Part shown: one piece after another, positions 36,535 through 45,014 of the stretch
Position numbering within the stretch: position 1 is the first letter of the stretch
Layout of the letters: the number at the start of each line of letters is the position of its first letter
Origin: Gemmatimonas sp.
Lineage (GTDB): Bacteria > Gemmatimonadota > Gemmatimonadetes > Gemmatimonadales > Gemmatimonadaceae
Length of the DNA stretch: 64,000 nucleotides
Reading direction: 5' to 3'
Assembly: GCF_021298855.1 (NCBI RefSeq)
Contig: NZ_JAJTHI010000031.1
Coordinates: 1 to 64,000 of the forward strand
The notes under the pieces: generated by a model
The model's input: the letters and a program-made list of their open reading frames with translations, nothing else
Databases searched by the model: none
Told to the model about the DNA's origin: nothing
Made by a program: the position numbers and the translations under genes

Positions 36535-36923
36535 TGTCGGAACAGATCAACGCCGTCGGCCGTCGCAAGGAGGCGGTGTGCCGCCTCTACCTCACGCCCG
36601 GCACGGGCAAGTGGGAAGTCAACGGTCGTACGCTGGGTGACTACTTCCCCCGGCCGACGCTGGTGTCGGCCATTCAGCAGCCGTTCACGCTCACCGACTC
36701 GCTCGGCAAGTACGACGTGAAGGCCGTGCTGGACGGTGGTGGCATGTCGGGCCAGGCAGGGGCGGTGCGCCTCGCGGTGGCGCGCGCCCTCGTGAAGGTG
36801 GACGAGACGAACAAGAAGAAGCTTCGTGAGTTCGGCCTGCTCACGCGCGATGCGCGGGAAGTCGAGCGCAAGAAGCCGGGCCGCGCTGGCGCCCGCAAGC
36901 GCTTCCAGTTCTCGAAGCGCTAA
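36534..36923 (+). CDS. rpsI: 30S ribosomal protein S9
   Basis: S9 contacts the P-site tRNA with its C-terminal tail. The 129-residue protein has NAVGRRKEAVCRLYLTPGTGKWEVNGR, QAGAVRLAVARALVK and the hallmark basic end LTRDAREVERKKPGRAGARKRFQFSKR (each family segments read in part). It is paired with rplM as in most bacteria and followed by a hairpin at 36931-36955. Confidence 0.97.
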   Translation: MSEQINAVGRRKEAVCRLYLTPGTGKWEVNGRTLGDYFPRPTLVSAIQQPFTLTDSLGKYDVKAVLDGGGMSGQAGAVRLAVARALVKVDETNKKKLREFGLLTRDAREVERKKPGRAGARKRFQFSKR

Positions 36924-36930
36924 GCAGACG

Positions 36931-36955
36931 GCGCCGGTGGGGTCCTCCCCGGCGC
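36931..36955 (+). terminator. hairpin after rpsI
   Basis: GCGCCGG (36931-36937) pairs with CCGGCGC (36949-36955) over an 11-base loop. There is no T-run. It starts 8 bases after the rpsI stop and may end part of the rplM-rpsI transcript before rpsB. Confidence 0.35.
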
Positions 36956-36985
36956 ACTGCCCAGCATATCTCACACGTGGTCCGA

Positions 36986-37028
36986 GCCGATGGCGGGTGC
37001 TGTGCCTCGAGGCACAGTCGCCATCGGC
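36986..37028 (+). promoter_or_regulatory. structured leader hairpin before rpsB (candidate ribosomal-protein binding site)
   Basis: A two-part hairpin: outer stem GCCGATGGCG (36986-36995) with CGCCATCGGC (37019-37028), 10 perfect base pairs; inner stem CTGTGCC (37000-37006) with GGCACAG (37011-37017), 7 base pairs, loop TCGA. The stems are separated by an asymmetric internal loop (GGTG against T). It ends 42 bases before the rpsB ATG. Leaders of rpsB bind S2 for autoregulation in some bacteria; this fold is placed for that, but I cannot match it to a known family. Confidence 0.5.
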
Positions 37029-37070
37029 GGTGACGATCACGGACGACTCCAAACACCCAGGTATCCCATC

Positions 37071-38009
37071 ATGGCCAGTCCGTCCCTCGAGCAGCTGCTC
37101 GCCGCGGGCGTCCACTTCGGGCATCAGACCCGTCGCTGGAACCCCAAGATGCGCCGGTTCATCTTCGCCGAGCGCAACGGCATCCACATCATCGACCTGC
37201 AGAAGACGCTCCGCCAGATCGAACTGGCGCAGAAGCTCGTCCGCGAGGTCGTCCTGCGCGGCGAGAACGTGCTGTTCGTCTGCACCAAGCGCCAGCTCGC
37301 CGCCATCGTGCGCGACGAAGCCGCGCGCTGCGGCGGCATGTTCGTGACCGAGCGCTGGCTTGGTGGCATGCTGACCAACTACCAGACGGTCAAGAAGCAG
37401 GTCAAGAAGCTGAAGGAGCTCGAAGCCGGCAGCGAAGACGGCTCGCTCGCGAACTACACCAAGAAGGAACAGCTCCTCATGTCGCGTCAGCGCGAGAAGC
37501 TGTCCAAGTACCTCTCGGGCATCAAGTCGATGAACCGCCTCCCGGGGCTGCTGTTCATCATCGACTCGAAGAAGGAGCGCATCGCCGTCTCCGAGGCCAA
37601 CAAGCTGGGCGTGCCGATCGTGGCCATCGTCGACACGAACGCCGATCCGGACCTTATCACCGTGCCCATCGCCGGCAACGACGATGCCATTCGGTCGGTG
37701 GAGTTGATCACCAAGGTGATTGCCGATACCATCGACGAAGCGCGTCGCGAGGCGCCCAGCCGTCCGTCGGAGGAGGAGCAGGAGACCTACACGTTCTCCA
37801 GCGACCGTGGTGCGGAGCGCGCCGATCGCGGTGATCGTGGGGGCCGTGGCGGTGAGAACCGTGGTGGCGGCGACCGCGGTGGCAGCAATGAGCGCGGCGG
37901 ACGTCCGCGCCGTCGGCGGGCGAAGCCGGAAGCGATCGCGGCGCGCCTCAAGGGGGGCGACGCTCCCGCCGGCGAGACTGACGCCGGTGCCGCCGACAGC
38001 GCCGAGTAA
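37071..38009 (+). CDS. rpsB: 30S ribosomal protein S2 with Arg/Gly-rich C-terminal extension
   Basis: S2 is a late-assembly protein of the small subunit that contacts S1. It has 312 residues against the usual ~240-255. The core is standard: LLAAGVHFGHQTRRWNPKM, RNGIHIIDLQKTL, ERWLGGMLTNYQTVKK, PGLLFIIDSKKE and VAIVDTNADPD. After about residue 240 comes a low-complexity tail with DRGDRGGRGGENRGGG and GRPRRRRAKPEA repeats, ending in an acidic stretch. A similar tail occurs on PNPase in this window. The start is ATG 37071; upstream readings cover the leader hairpin. It heads the rpsB-tsf-pyrH-frr operon. Confidence 0.95.
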   Translation: MASPSLEQLLAAGVHFGHQTRRWNPKMRRFIFAERNGIHIIDLQKTLRQIELAQKLVREVVLRGENVLFVCTKRQLAAIVRDEAARCGGMFVTERWLGGMLTNYQTVKKQVKKLKELEAGSEDGSLANYTKKEQLLMSRQREKLSKYLSGIKSMNRLPGLLFIIDSKKERIAVSEANKLGVPIVAIVDTNADPDLITVPIAGNDDAIRSVELITKVIADTIDEARREAPSRPSEEEQETYTFSSDRGAERADRGDRGGRGGENRGGGDRGGSNERGGRPRRRRAKPEAIAARLKGGDAPAGETDAGAADSAE

Positions 38010-38078
38010 CCAGCGACGTTCCGCTCGGTTTCCGAAGGCGGCGGCCCTTGGCGCCGCTGCCGGGGATGTTGAAACGCG

Positions 38079-38110
38079 ACGCCGCCGGCTCTTCCCGGCG
38101 GCGTTGTTGT
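38079..38110 (+). terminator. hairpin between rpsB and tsf (partial terminator)
   Basis: A perfect 10-base-pair stem (ACGCCGCCGG at 38079-38088 with CCGGCGGCGT at 38095-38104), a CTCTTC loop and a TGTTGTAG tail. It probably acts as an attenuator that lowers tsf expression relative to rpsB, as seen in this operon in other bacteria. Confidence 0.5.
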
Positions 38111-38174
38111 AGCACAGAGCAGTACCCTCCCAGTACCGACCACGCACACTTCAGCGATAGACAGGGACTCGACG

Positions 38175-39056
38175 ATGGCGATCACGGCCAAGGACGTAGC
38201 GGAACTCCGCCAGCGCACGGGCGCCGGCATGATGGATTGCAAGAAGGCGCTCGAGGAGAACAACGGCGACATGACCGCCGCCATCGAGTACCTCCGCAAG
38301 AAGGGCATTGCCAAAGCCGAGAAGCGTGCCGACCGCTCCACCAGCGAGGGCATCGTGGGGGGCGACGTGTTCAACCACGGCACGTCCGCGGCGCTCATCG
38401 AGGTGGCGTGCGAAACCGATTTCGTGGCGCGCAATGAGGACTTCGGCAAGATCGTCACCGCGCTCCTCGCCCACCGGGTGCAGTCCACGGCGGCCGACAT
38501 CGAGGCGTTCCTCGCGGAACCGATGACCGGCAGCCCGTCGGAGTCCGTTGAAGAGTACGTGAAGGCGGCCGCAGCGAAGACCGGCGAAGCGGTCAATGTG
38601 AAGCGCACCGTGCGCTTCGACGCGGGGGCCAATGGCCAGGTGGGGATGTATCGCCACCACAATGGCAAGCTCGCCACGATCGTGCAGGTGACGGCCTCCT
38701 CCCCGGAGGTGGCCAACCACGAGGCCACGAAGGAACTGGTCAAGTACATCGCCGAGCATGTCGCGGCGTCAGCGCCCATTGCCGTCGACCGCAGCGGGGT
38801 GCCCGCGGAGAAGCTCGAGGCCGAGCGGCGCGTGGCGGAAGGGCAGGCCCGCGAGACGGGGAAGCCGGAGGCCATGATCGAGAAGATCGCGACGGGCAAG
38901 GTGGAGGCGTACCTGAAGGACGTCACGCTCATGCCGCAGCCGTGGGTGCGCGACGCGGCCATCACCATCGCGCAGCTGGTCGCAGACCATGGCAAGAAGG
39001 CGGGTGGCGCAATCACGGTGGACCGCTTCGCGCGCTTGCAGCTCGGCGCCGAGTAA
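38175..39056 (+). CDS. tsf: elongation factor Ts
   Basis: EF-Ts recycles EF-Tu by releasing GDP. The 293-residue protein has the N-terminal UBA-like domain (ITAKDVAELRQRTGAGMMDCKKAL) and the core motif IEVACETDFVARNEDF, followed by the coiled-coil and C-terminal domains (AAITIAQLVADHGKK). AGGGA lies about 8 bases before the ATG at 38175. It follows rpsB after a partial terminator, the standard order. Confidence 0.96.
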   Translation: MAITAKDVAELRQRTGAGMMDCKKALEENNGDMTAAIEYLRKKGIAKAEKRADRSTSEGIVGGDVFNHGTSAALIEVACETDFVARNEDFGKIVTALLAHRVQSTAADIEAFLAEPMTGSPSESVEEYVKAAAAKTGEAVNVKRTVRFDAGANGQVGMYRHHNGKLATIVQVTASSPEVANHEATKELVKYIAEHVAASAPIAVDRSGVPAEKLEAERRVAEGQARETGKPEAMIEKIATGKVEAYLKDVTLMPQPWVRDAAITIAQLVADHGKKAGGAITVDRFARLQLGAE

Positions 39057-39062
39057 CACGCC

Positions 39063-39812
39063 ATGAGCCAATCCGCGACCGGCGCGCGCGCGCAAGGCGG
39101 GGCCGACCTGCGCTTTCGGCGCATTCTCCTCAAGCTCTCCGGTGAAGCGCTCGCCGGAGAGCGAGGGGTGGGATTCGATTTCGAACGCATCGGGTTCTTC
39201 GCCGACCAGATCGTGCAGGTGGCGCGCATGGGCGTGCAGCTCGGCCTGGTGATCGGTGGCGGCAACATCGTCCGCGGGACGCAACTCTCGCAGATGGGCA
39301 TGGATCGCGTCGGTGCCGACTACATGGGCATGTTGGGGACCGTCATCAATGCCATGGCGCTGCAGGACGTGCTGGAGAAGAAGGGGCTCGATACCCGCGT
39401 CATGACCGCCATCCGCATGGAGGAGCTGGCGGAGCCCTACATCCGCCGGCGGGCGTTGCGGCACTTCGAGAAGGGGCGCACCGTGATCTTTGCCGCCGGC
39501 ACGGGCAACCCGTATTTTTCCACGGATACGGCGGCGGTACTGCGGGCCATTCAGATGAAGGCGGATGTCATCATCAAGGCCACGAGCGTCGACGGCGTAT
39601 ACTCGGCCGATCCCAAGAAGGACCCGAACGCCACCCTGTACGAGACGATCAGCTACCGCGACGTGATGCTCGAGGAGCTGCGGGTGATGGACCAGACGGC
39701 CATCACGCTGTGCAAGGAGAATCAGTTGCCGATCGTCGTACTCAACCTTCACCGCCCCGGTGCCATCGAGCGCGCCATCAAGGGCGAACGCGTAGGGACA
39801 CTGGTTTCATGA
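39063..39812 (+). CDS. pyrH: UMP kinase
   Basis: Phosphorylates UMP to UDP; belongs to the amino-acid-kinase fold, not the adenylate-kinase fold. The 249-residue protein has [16 protein letters not shown], the nucleotide-binding [30 protein letters not shown] and [19 protein letters not shown]. The first ~15 residues are extra and variable. The stop overlaps the frr start as ATGA. The tsf-pyrH-frr order is standard. Confidence 0.96.
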   Translation: MSQSATGARAQGGADLRFRRILLKLSGEALAGERGVGFDFERIGFFADQIVQVARMGVQLGLVIGGGNIVRGTQLSQMGMDRVGADYMGMLGTVINAMALQDVLEKKGLDTRVMTAIRMEELAEPYIRRRALRHFEKGRTVIFAAGTGNPYFSTDTAAVLRAIQMKADVIIKATSVDGVYSADPKKDPNATLYETISYRDVMLEELRVMDQTAITLCKENQLPIVVLNLHRPGAIERAIKGERVGTLVS

Positions 39813-40360
39813 GCATTGCCCAGATCCTGAAGGACGCGAAGGCCGGCATGGACAAGGCCCTCGACAACGCCAAGCGGGAATTCTCGAGCGTTCGCTCGGG
39901 GAAGGCCTCGCCGAACATGCTGGACACCATCAAGGTCGAAGCCTACGGCTCGCTGCTGCCGCTCAATCAGGTGGCCACCGTATCCGCCCCCGAACCCCGC
40001 ATCCTGCTCGTCACCCCCTTCGACAAGGGGCAGGCAAAGGTGATCGAAAAGGCGATCCGCGAGTCGGAGCTCGGGTTGGATCCGGCGCACCAGAACGGCA
40101 TCATCCGCGTACCCTTGCCCAGCATGACGGAACAGCGCCGCAAGGAGCTCGTGAAGATCCTCCACAAGCTCGCGGAAGATGGCAAGATTGCCGTGCGGCA
40201 CGCGCGCACCGATGCGCGCGACAAGATCAAGAAGCTCGACGGCGTGTCGGAAGACGACAAGAAGCATGCCGAGAAGGATCTGCAGAAGGTGCACGACGAG
40301 GAGATCGGCCGACTCGAGGCGATGCTGAAGGCCAAGGAAGCCGAAATCATGGAAGTGTGA
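39809..40360 (+). CDS. frr: ribosome recycling factor
   Basis: RRF splits the post-termination ribosome with EF-G. The 183-residue protein is the usual length (~185) and shows [46 protein letters not shown] and [24 protein letters not shown] (family segments in part), with a helical end. It is translationally coupled to pyrH (ATGA at 39809-39812). Confidence 0.97.
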   Translation: MSIAQILKDAKAGMDKALDNAKREFSSVRSGKASPNMLDTIKVEAYGSLLPLNQVATVSAPEPRILLVTPFDKGQAKVIEKAIRESELGLDPAHQNGIIRVPLPSMTEQRRKELVKILHKLAEDGKIAVRHARTDARDKIKKLDGVSEDDKKHAEKDLQKVHDEEIGRLEAMLKAKEAEIMEV

Positions 40361-40412
40361 TTCCGCCGCCGCGGACACGCCGCCCTGTGTTCCCCCGTCA
40401 CCGCCGCGACCC

Positions 40413-41165
40413 ATGATGACTGATACCGAGTCGGATCTGTTGGCACGCATTCGCGTGCATGGGGCGGTGCCGCGGCATATCGCGATAATCATGGATGGAA
40501 ATGGCCGATGGGCGCGGGAACGACACATGCCGCGCCCATTCGGGCATCGGTCGGGCATGAAGGCGGTGCGCGCCGTGGTGGAGGGGTGTCTCGAATCCGG
40601 CGTCGAATGGCTGTCACTGTTCGCGTTCTCCCAGGAGAACTGGCAGCGGCCCGAAACCGAGGTGTCGGCGCTGATGTCGCTCCTCGAGGAGTTCATTGCC
40701 CGTGAGGCGGCGGACCTCGCGCGGCAGGGGGTCTGCGTCCACGTGCATGGCGATCTTGATCGCCTCAGCCCGGCCGCTGCCGCGGCGGTCGAGCGGGTGC
40801 GGCGGGAGACGTCGGGCGGTGCGCGCCTCGGCCTCAACCTCTTCATCTCGTATGGCGGACGCGCCGAGCTGGTGCGCGCAGCCCGTCTCCTCGCTACCGA
40901 CGTGTTGCAGGGGGACCTGCTGCCGGAGGAGATCGACGAGGCGCAGTTCCGGAGTCGGCTCTTCACCGCTCACTGTCCCGACCCGGACCTGCTCATTCGG
41001 ACCTCCGGCGAGCAACGGCTTTCCAACTTCCTGCTGTGGCAGGTTGCCTACGCGGAGCTGTACATCTCCAGCGTCCTGTGGCCCGATTTCGATCGCGCCG
41101 CCCTCTACGAGGCGATCTGCGACTTCCAACGTCGTGACCGTCGCTTCGGACGGGTGACTCCATAA
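40413..41165 (+). CDS. uppS: isoprenyl transferase (undecaprenyl diphosphate synthase)
   Basis: Cis-prenyltransferase that extends farnesyl diphosphate to the C55 lipid carrier for peptidoglycan. The 250-residue protein has the substrate loop AIIMDGNGRWARER (catalytic aspartate), GHRSGMKAVRAVVEGC, LFAFSQENWQRPETEV, LNLFISYGGRAE and DPDLLIRTSGEQRLSNFLLWQVAYAELY (each read in part). It is followed by cdsA and dxr, the classic lipid block of this operon. The start is ATG 40413; ATG 40416 is equally possible. Confidence 0.95.
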   Translation: MMTDTESDLLARIRVHGAVPRHIAIIMDGNGRWARERHMPRPFGHRSGMKAVRAVVEGCLESGVEWLSLFAFSQENWQRPETEVSALMSLLEEFIAREAADLARQGVCVHVHGDLDRLSPAAAAAVERVRRETSGGARLGLNLFISYGGRAELVRAARLLATDVLQGDLLPEEIDEAQFRSRLFTAHCPDPDLLIRTSGEQRLSNFLLWQVAYAELYISSVLWPDFDRAALYEAICDFQRRDRRFGRVTP

Positions 41166-41178
41166 CCCCTGCTGCGTC

Positions 41179-42042
41179 GTGAACGAACTCGGTCGTCGCG
41201 TCCTTGTGGCGCTCGTTGGAGTGCCACTCGCCATCGGCATCATCTGGATCGGGGGGGCGCCACTCGCCACCCTGCTCGGCGGGCTCGCCGGTATCGGCGC
41301 GTGGGAGTTCTATCGCCTCGCTCGGGAAGGTGGCGCGACCCCGCTGGTCGTCCTTGGGGTGATCGCCGCGGCGCTCGTGCCGATTGCCGTGCACGGCGAG
41401 CTGTTGGGGGTGCTGCGCCTCCCGCTCTACGCCTGGATTCTTCCCGTGCTGCTCCTGCTCGGCGCCGCCATCTGGTTGCGCGGGGTCGAGGGGAGGCCGC
41501 TGGGCGCGGTCAGCACGACGGTGTACGGCGTATTGTACACGGGGGGGACGCTCGCCTTCGGTTATGCCCTCCGCTACCACAACTACGCGGTGGGCGATAC
41601 CGCCGGAGCCTTGGCCGTCCTCTTTCCGGTTGTGCTCACCTGGGCCAGCGACACCGGAGCGTATTTCAGCGGCCGACTGATCGGCGGGCGCAAGCTCATG
41701 CCCAGTGTGAGCCCGGGCAAGACCGTGGCGGGGGCCGTCGGAGCGATCGTCGTGACCGTGGCGGCGACCTATGCGTTCGTGCACGGCCTCCTTGTTCCGC
41801 GTGCCCAGCTGGCCTTCACCCCGTGGGGACTGGTCCTGTTCGGTGCCGCTATCAGTGTGGTCGCGCAGGTCGGCGATCTCGCCGAGTCCCTCCTCAAGCG
41901 TGAGGCCGGCGTCAAGGACAGTGGCACGCTGTTCCCTGGACACGGGGGCGTACTGGATCGCCTCGACTCGCTCTTTTTCGTGCTGCCGACGGCCTATGCA
42001 CTGTACGACTGGCTGTTGATCCCCGCGCCGGGGGGACGATGA
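41179..42042 (+). CDS. cdsA: phosphatidate cytidylyltransferase
   Basis: Makes CDP-diacylglycerol for phospholipid synthesis at the inner membrane. The 287-residue protein is hydrophobic with about seven or eight predicted membrane segments, and has the C-terminal CDP-diglyceride synthetase signature SLLKREAGVKDSGTLFPGHGGVLDRLDS (read in part), preceded by DTGAYFSGRLIGGRKLMPSVSPGKT. It starts at GTG 41179, 13 bases after the uppS stop, and overlaps dxr by four bases. Confidence 0.95.
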   Translation: MNELGRRVLVALVGVPLAIGIIWIGGAPLATLLGGLAGIGAWEFYRLAREGGATPLVVLGVIAAALVPIAVHGELLGVLRLPLYAWILPVLLLLGAAIWLRGVEGRPLGAVSTTVYGVLYTGGTLAFGYALRYHNYAVGDTAGALAVLFPVVLTWASDTGAYFSGRLIGGRKLMPSVSPGKTVAGAVGAIVVTVAATYAFVHGLLVPRAQLAFTPWGLVLFGAAISVVAQVGDLAESLLKREAGVKDSGTLFPGHGGVLDRLDSLFFVLPTAYALYDWLLIPAPGGR

Positions 42043-43226
42043 CCCCCCCCGGAATGTCGGCGGCCCCCATCGGAGGTGCGTCGGCCGCCGGGCCGGTGGG
42101 TGTTGCCCTGCTTGGGGCAACCGGCTCGATCGGCACCAGCGCCCTGCGCGTGTTGGCCAGGCAACCGGATCGGTTCGTGCCGGTCGCCCTGACCGCCAAC
42201 GGGAACTTTGCGGCGCTGCAGGAGCAGGTGGCGCGGTTTTCGCCCGCGTATGCGGGACTGGTGCAATCGTGCCCCGACGCGCCGGCGGCATGGGGGCGTG
42301 GCCCTGATTGCCTCGTGGCGGCGGCCACGCATCCCGAGGCCGCCATCGTCATCAATGCCGTGGTCGGCGCCGCCGGGCTTCCGGCCACGCTCGCCGCGCT
42401 GCGTTGCGGGAAGCGTGTCGCCCTGGCGAACAAGGAAACGCTTGTCGTCGCTGGTGGCATCGTCACGGACACGGCCCGCGAACACGGCGGCGAACTGGTG
42501 CCCGTGGACAGCGAGCATTCGGCCATTCTTCAGTGCCTGGCTGGGCGTCAGCCGCATGAGGTCCGACGGCTCCTGCTCACGGCCTCCGGCGGCCCCTTCC
42601 GCACGTGGCCCGCCGAACGTATCGCCACCGCCACCCGGAGCGATGCGCTCAAGCATCCCACCTGGCAGATGGGCAGCAAGATCACCATCGACAGTGCCAC
42701 GCTGGCGAACAAGGCGCTGGAGGTGATCGAGGCACATCACCTGTTCGGCGTGCCGTATGACCGCATTGACGTCGTCGTCCATCCGCAGAGCATCATCCAT
42801 TCGTTCGTGGAATTCGTTGATGGCAGCGTGCTCGCCCAGATGGGGGTGCCGAGCATGGAGTTGCCCATCCTGTACGCCCTCACGTGGCCGGAACGCGTGC
42901 CCGACAGTGGCGTACCATCATTCGATCCGGTGGCGTTGGGTGGCCTCACGTTCGAGGCGGTACGCCACGAACAGTTTCCCATGCTCGGCCTGGGGATCGC
43001 GGCCGGACGCCAGGGCGGAGCGGCCCCGGCGGTGTTCAACGCGGCGAACGAGGAAGCCGTGGCGCAGTTTCTCGCAGGACATCTGAGTTTCGGCGGGATT
43101 GCCGAACGGGTGGCGGACGCGTTGCAGGAGTTGGGTGGATCCTCTGGTGACACGCTCGACGCGCTGCTCGCGGCCGATGCCGCCGCGCGTCGTCATGTCC
43201 GGTCTCGCATTGTGGCGGAGTTGTAG
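42039..43226 (+). CDS. dxr: 1-deoxy-D-xylulose-5-phosphate reductoisomerase
   Basis: Second enzyme of the MEP pathway: rearranges and reduces the DXS product to MEP with NADPH. It has 395 residues. The N-terminal Rossmann motif is VALLGATGSIGTSALRVL; the catalytic part has ALANKETLVVAGG, VPVDSEHSAILQCL, LTASGGPFR and KITIDSATLANKALEVIEAHHLFG (in part). The first ~20 residues are a low-complexity extension, so a later start is possible. It overlaps cdsA as ATGA. Confidence 0.96.
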   Translation: MTPPGMSAAPIGGASAAGPVGVALLGATGSIGTSALRVLARQPDRFVPVALTANGNFAALQEQVARFSPAYAGLVQSCPDAPAAWGRGPDCLVAAATHPEAAIVINAVVGAAGLPATLAALRCGKRVALANKETLVVAGGIVTDTAREHGGELVPVDSEHSAILQCLAGRQPHEVRRLLLTASGGPFRTWPAERIATATRSDALKHPTWQMGSKITIDSATLANKALEVIEAHHLFGVPYDRIDVVVHPQSIIHSFVEFVDGSVLAQMGVPSMELPILYALTWPERVPDSGVPSFDPVALGGLTFEAVRHEQFPMLGLGIAAGRQGGAAPAVFNAANEEAVAQFLAGHLSFGGIAERVADALQELGGSSGDTLDALLAADAAARRHVRSRIVAEL

Positions 43227-43231
43227 CAACC

Positions 43232-44419
43232 ATGGCCTCCCTGTCGGTCTATATCGCGCCGTTGCTGGTCTTCGGCCTCGTCGTGTTCGTACACGAATTG
43301 GGCCACTTCGTGGCGGCCAAGCTGTGTGGCGTGTACGCCCCGGTGTTTTCGCTGGGGTGGGGGCGTCGCCTGTTCGGCTGGAAGCGTGGCGAAACCGATT
43401 ACCGGGTATCGCTCATTCCGCTGGGCGGCTACGTGCGCATGGCCTCGCGCGACGACGACGCCCTGGCGGGGATTGAGGGTGGGGAGGCCGATCGTGGCTC
43501 GCTTGAGAGCGGCCCGAAGCAACCGGCCGGGGTGCCGGACGCGCTGTGGGATCCCCAGGGCATGGCGCCATTCGGACCGAAAGCGGTGCCGGCCGATCGA
43601 TGGGTGGAGAGCAAGTCCGCGATGGCGCGCATCTTCATCCTGTCGGCCGGCGTCATCATGAACATCCTGCTCACGATGTCGGTAACGAGCGGCCTGTACT
43701 ACACGTACGGAAACCGCTATGTGCCTGCCGTGATCGACTCCATCGTACCCGGCGCGCCCGCCGCGGCCGCTGGCGTACGGGCCGGCGACCGGATCGTGGC
43801 GATCAACGGCGACAGCGTGCGCGCCTGGGATGAGGTCCTGGCCCGCGTCTCCCCCGTCACGACCGGAACCGTACAGTTCGACCTGCTGCGTGGCACCGAG
43901 CGTGTGCAGGCCACCATGGCGCCCCAGGTGGTGGAAGCGCAGGACCCCGTGACCGGGGCAGCCACGAAGGTCGGTCGCGTCGGCATGATGGTGCGTGATT
44001 CGGTCGTCCGCGAGTCGGTATCGCTGGCGCAAGCCGTGGCGAGCGGCACCAGGGCCACGTGGGCCATGGCGCGCAACGTCGTGACCGTGCTGGGTGGACT
44101 CGTTTCCGGTGAGGTGTCGGCGAAGAACCTTGGTGGACCCATCCAGATCGCGCGCACGTCGGTGCAGGCGGCGCGCAATGGCGCGGAGACGCTCTGGTCG
44201 CTGATTGCGTTCCTCAGTCTCAACATCGCCATCCTCAACCTCGTCCCCATACCCGTCCTCGACGGCGGACAGATCGTGCTGGTCATTGCCGAGCGCATCA
44301 AGGGCGGCACCTTCAGCATGCGGACGCGTGAGGCGTTCGCGCGGGTGGGGGTGCTGGCGGTGCTGGCACTGATCATTCTGGTGACGTTCAACGATATCCG
44401 GTCGGTTTTCACGCCGTGA
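43232..44419 (+). CDS. rseP: RseP-like site-2 membrane metalloprotease
   Basis: Intramembrane zinc protease that cleaves within membrane-spanning substrates such as anti-sigma factors. It has 395 residues. The first helix holds the zinc motif HELGH near residues 22-26. A PDZ domain lies at about 165-235 (PAAAAGVRAGDRIVAINGDSVRAW, read in part), and the last helices carry NLVPIPVLDGGQIV near residue 340, which supplies the third zinc ligand. Only one PDZ domain is clear; E. coli RseP has two. The substrate is unknown. It follows dxr by 5 bases, the usual place. Confidence 0.93.
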   Translation: MASLSVYIAPLLVFGLVVFVHELGHFVAAKLCGVYAPVFSLGWGRRLFGWKRGETDYRVSLIPLGGYVRMASRDDDALAGIEGGEADRGSLESGPKQPAGVPDALWDPQGMAPFGPKAVPADRWVESKSAMARIFILSAGVIMNILLTMSVTSGLYYTYGNRYVPAVIDSIVPGAPAAAAGVRAGDRIVAINGDSVRAWDEVLARVSPVTTGTVQFDLLRGTERVQATMAPQVVEAQDPVTGAATKVGRVGMMVRDSVVRESVSLAQAVASGTRATWAMARNVVTVLGGLVSGEVSAKNLGGPIQIARTSVQAARNGAETLWSLIAFLSLNIAILNLVPIPVLDGGQIVLVIAERIKGGTFSMRTREAFARVGVLAVLALIILVTFNDIRSVFTP

Positions 44420-44862
44420 GACGCGCGTGCGCGCTGTTGACGGCCTCGCTGGCGCTCGCCGGCTGCAGCGTTCGCATGCCGTGGTCTCCTCCGCAGGCCT
44501 CGACCGCCAGCGGACCGGCTCTGCCACGCATTCCGCGTGACGCGGCGCGGTTCGAGATCGACAGCGTCACCGATTCCACTGCGACCTTTCGCGTGCGGGA
44601 AGCGCGGTGGGTGCGCACGGGGTTGCCGAGTTACGTGGTCGATCCCCAGCAGCGCGATGCGCTGGTCGCGCGTCTGCGCGTGATCCGCCGTGACAGCGCC
44701 ACCGCCACTGCGCTCGTGACGGGGCAGGTGACACGCGTCAAGCCGGAGCACTTCCTGCTGGTCGTGCGCCCCGAGGAACGGTGGTGGCACGAGCGTCGCT
44801 TCTGGATGGGAACCCTCGTGGGCACCATCATTGGCGTCGGCAGTATGGCGGTGGGGCGCTAG
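44416..44862 (+). CDS. predicted lipoprotein with C-terminal membrane segment, function unknown
   Basis: Protein of 148 residues starting at GTG 44416 and overlapping the rseP stop (GTGA). The signal peptide RRACALLTASLALAGC ends in a lipobox LAGC, so lipidation at cysteine 16 is likely. The middle is beta-rich and charged (FEIDSVTDSTATFRVREARWVRTG); a hydrophobic segment near the end (GTLVGTIIGVGSMAVG) may be a second anchor or glycine-zipper helix. I do not recognise the family. Coupling to rseP hints at an envelope role only. Confidence 0.75.
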   Translation: MRRACALLTASLALAGCSVRMPWSPPQASTASGPALPRIPRDAARFEIDSVTDSTATFRVREARWVRTGLPSYVVDPQQRDALVARLRVIRRDSATATALVTGQVTRVKPEHFLLVVRPEERWWHERRFWMGTLVGTIIGVGSMAVGR

Positions 44863-44873
44863 TCTCGCGGCGG

Positions 44874-44931
44874 AGCGTACGGCGAGGTGACCACGGTCGT
44901 TGGTGAGGGCGTCACCGGTCCCGCGTACGCT
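44874..44931. other. nested inverted repeat between convergent genes
   Basis: The outer arms AGCGTAC (44874-44880) and GTACGCT (44925-44931) and inner arms GGTGAC (44886-44891) and GTCACC (44911-44916) are both perfect. The structure starts 11 bases after the lipoprotein stop and 84 bases from the kinase stop, so it may help end one or both transcripts. No T-run is present. Confidence 0.3.
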
Positions 44932-45014
44932 GCGCCCGGGTGAGCGTCCGCGGCCATCGCGCTCCTGGCGCCTGCCCGTGCCGTCGCCATCCCCGGCACA
45001 GCCGTCGCTTCAGG

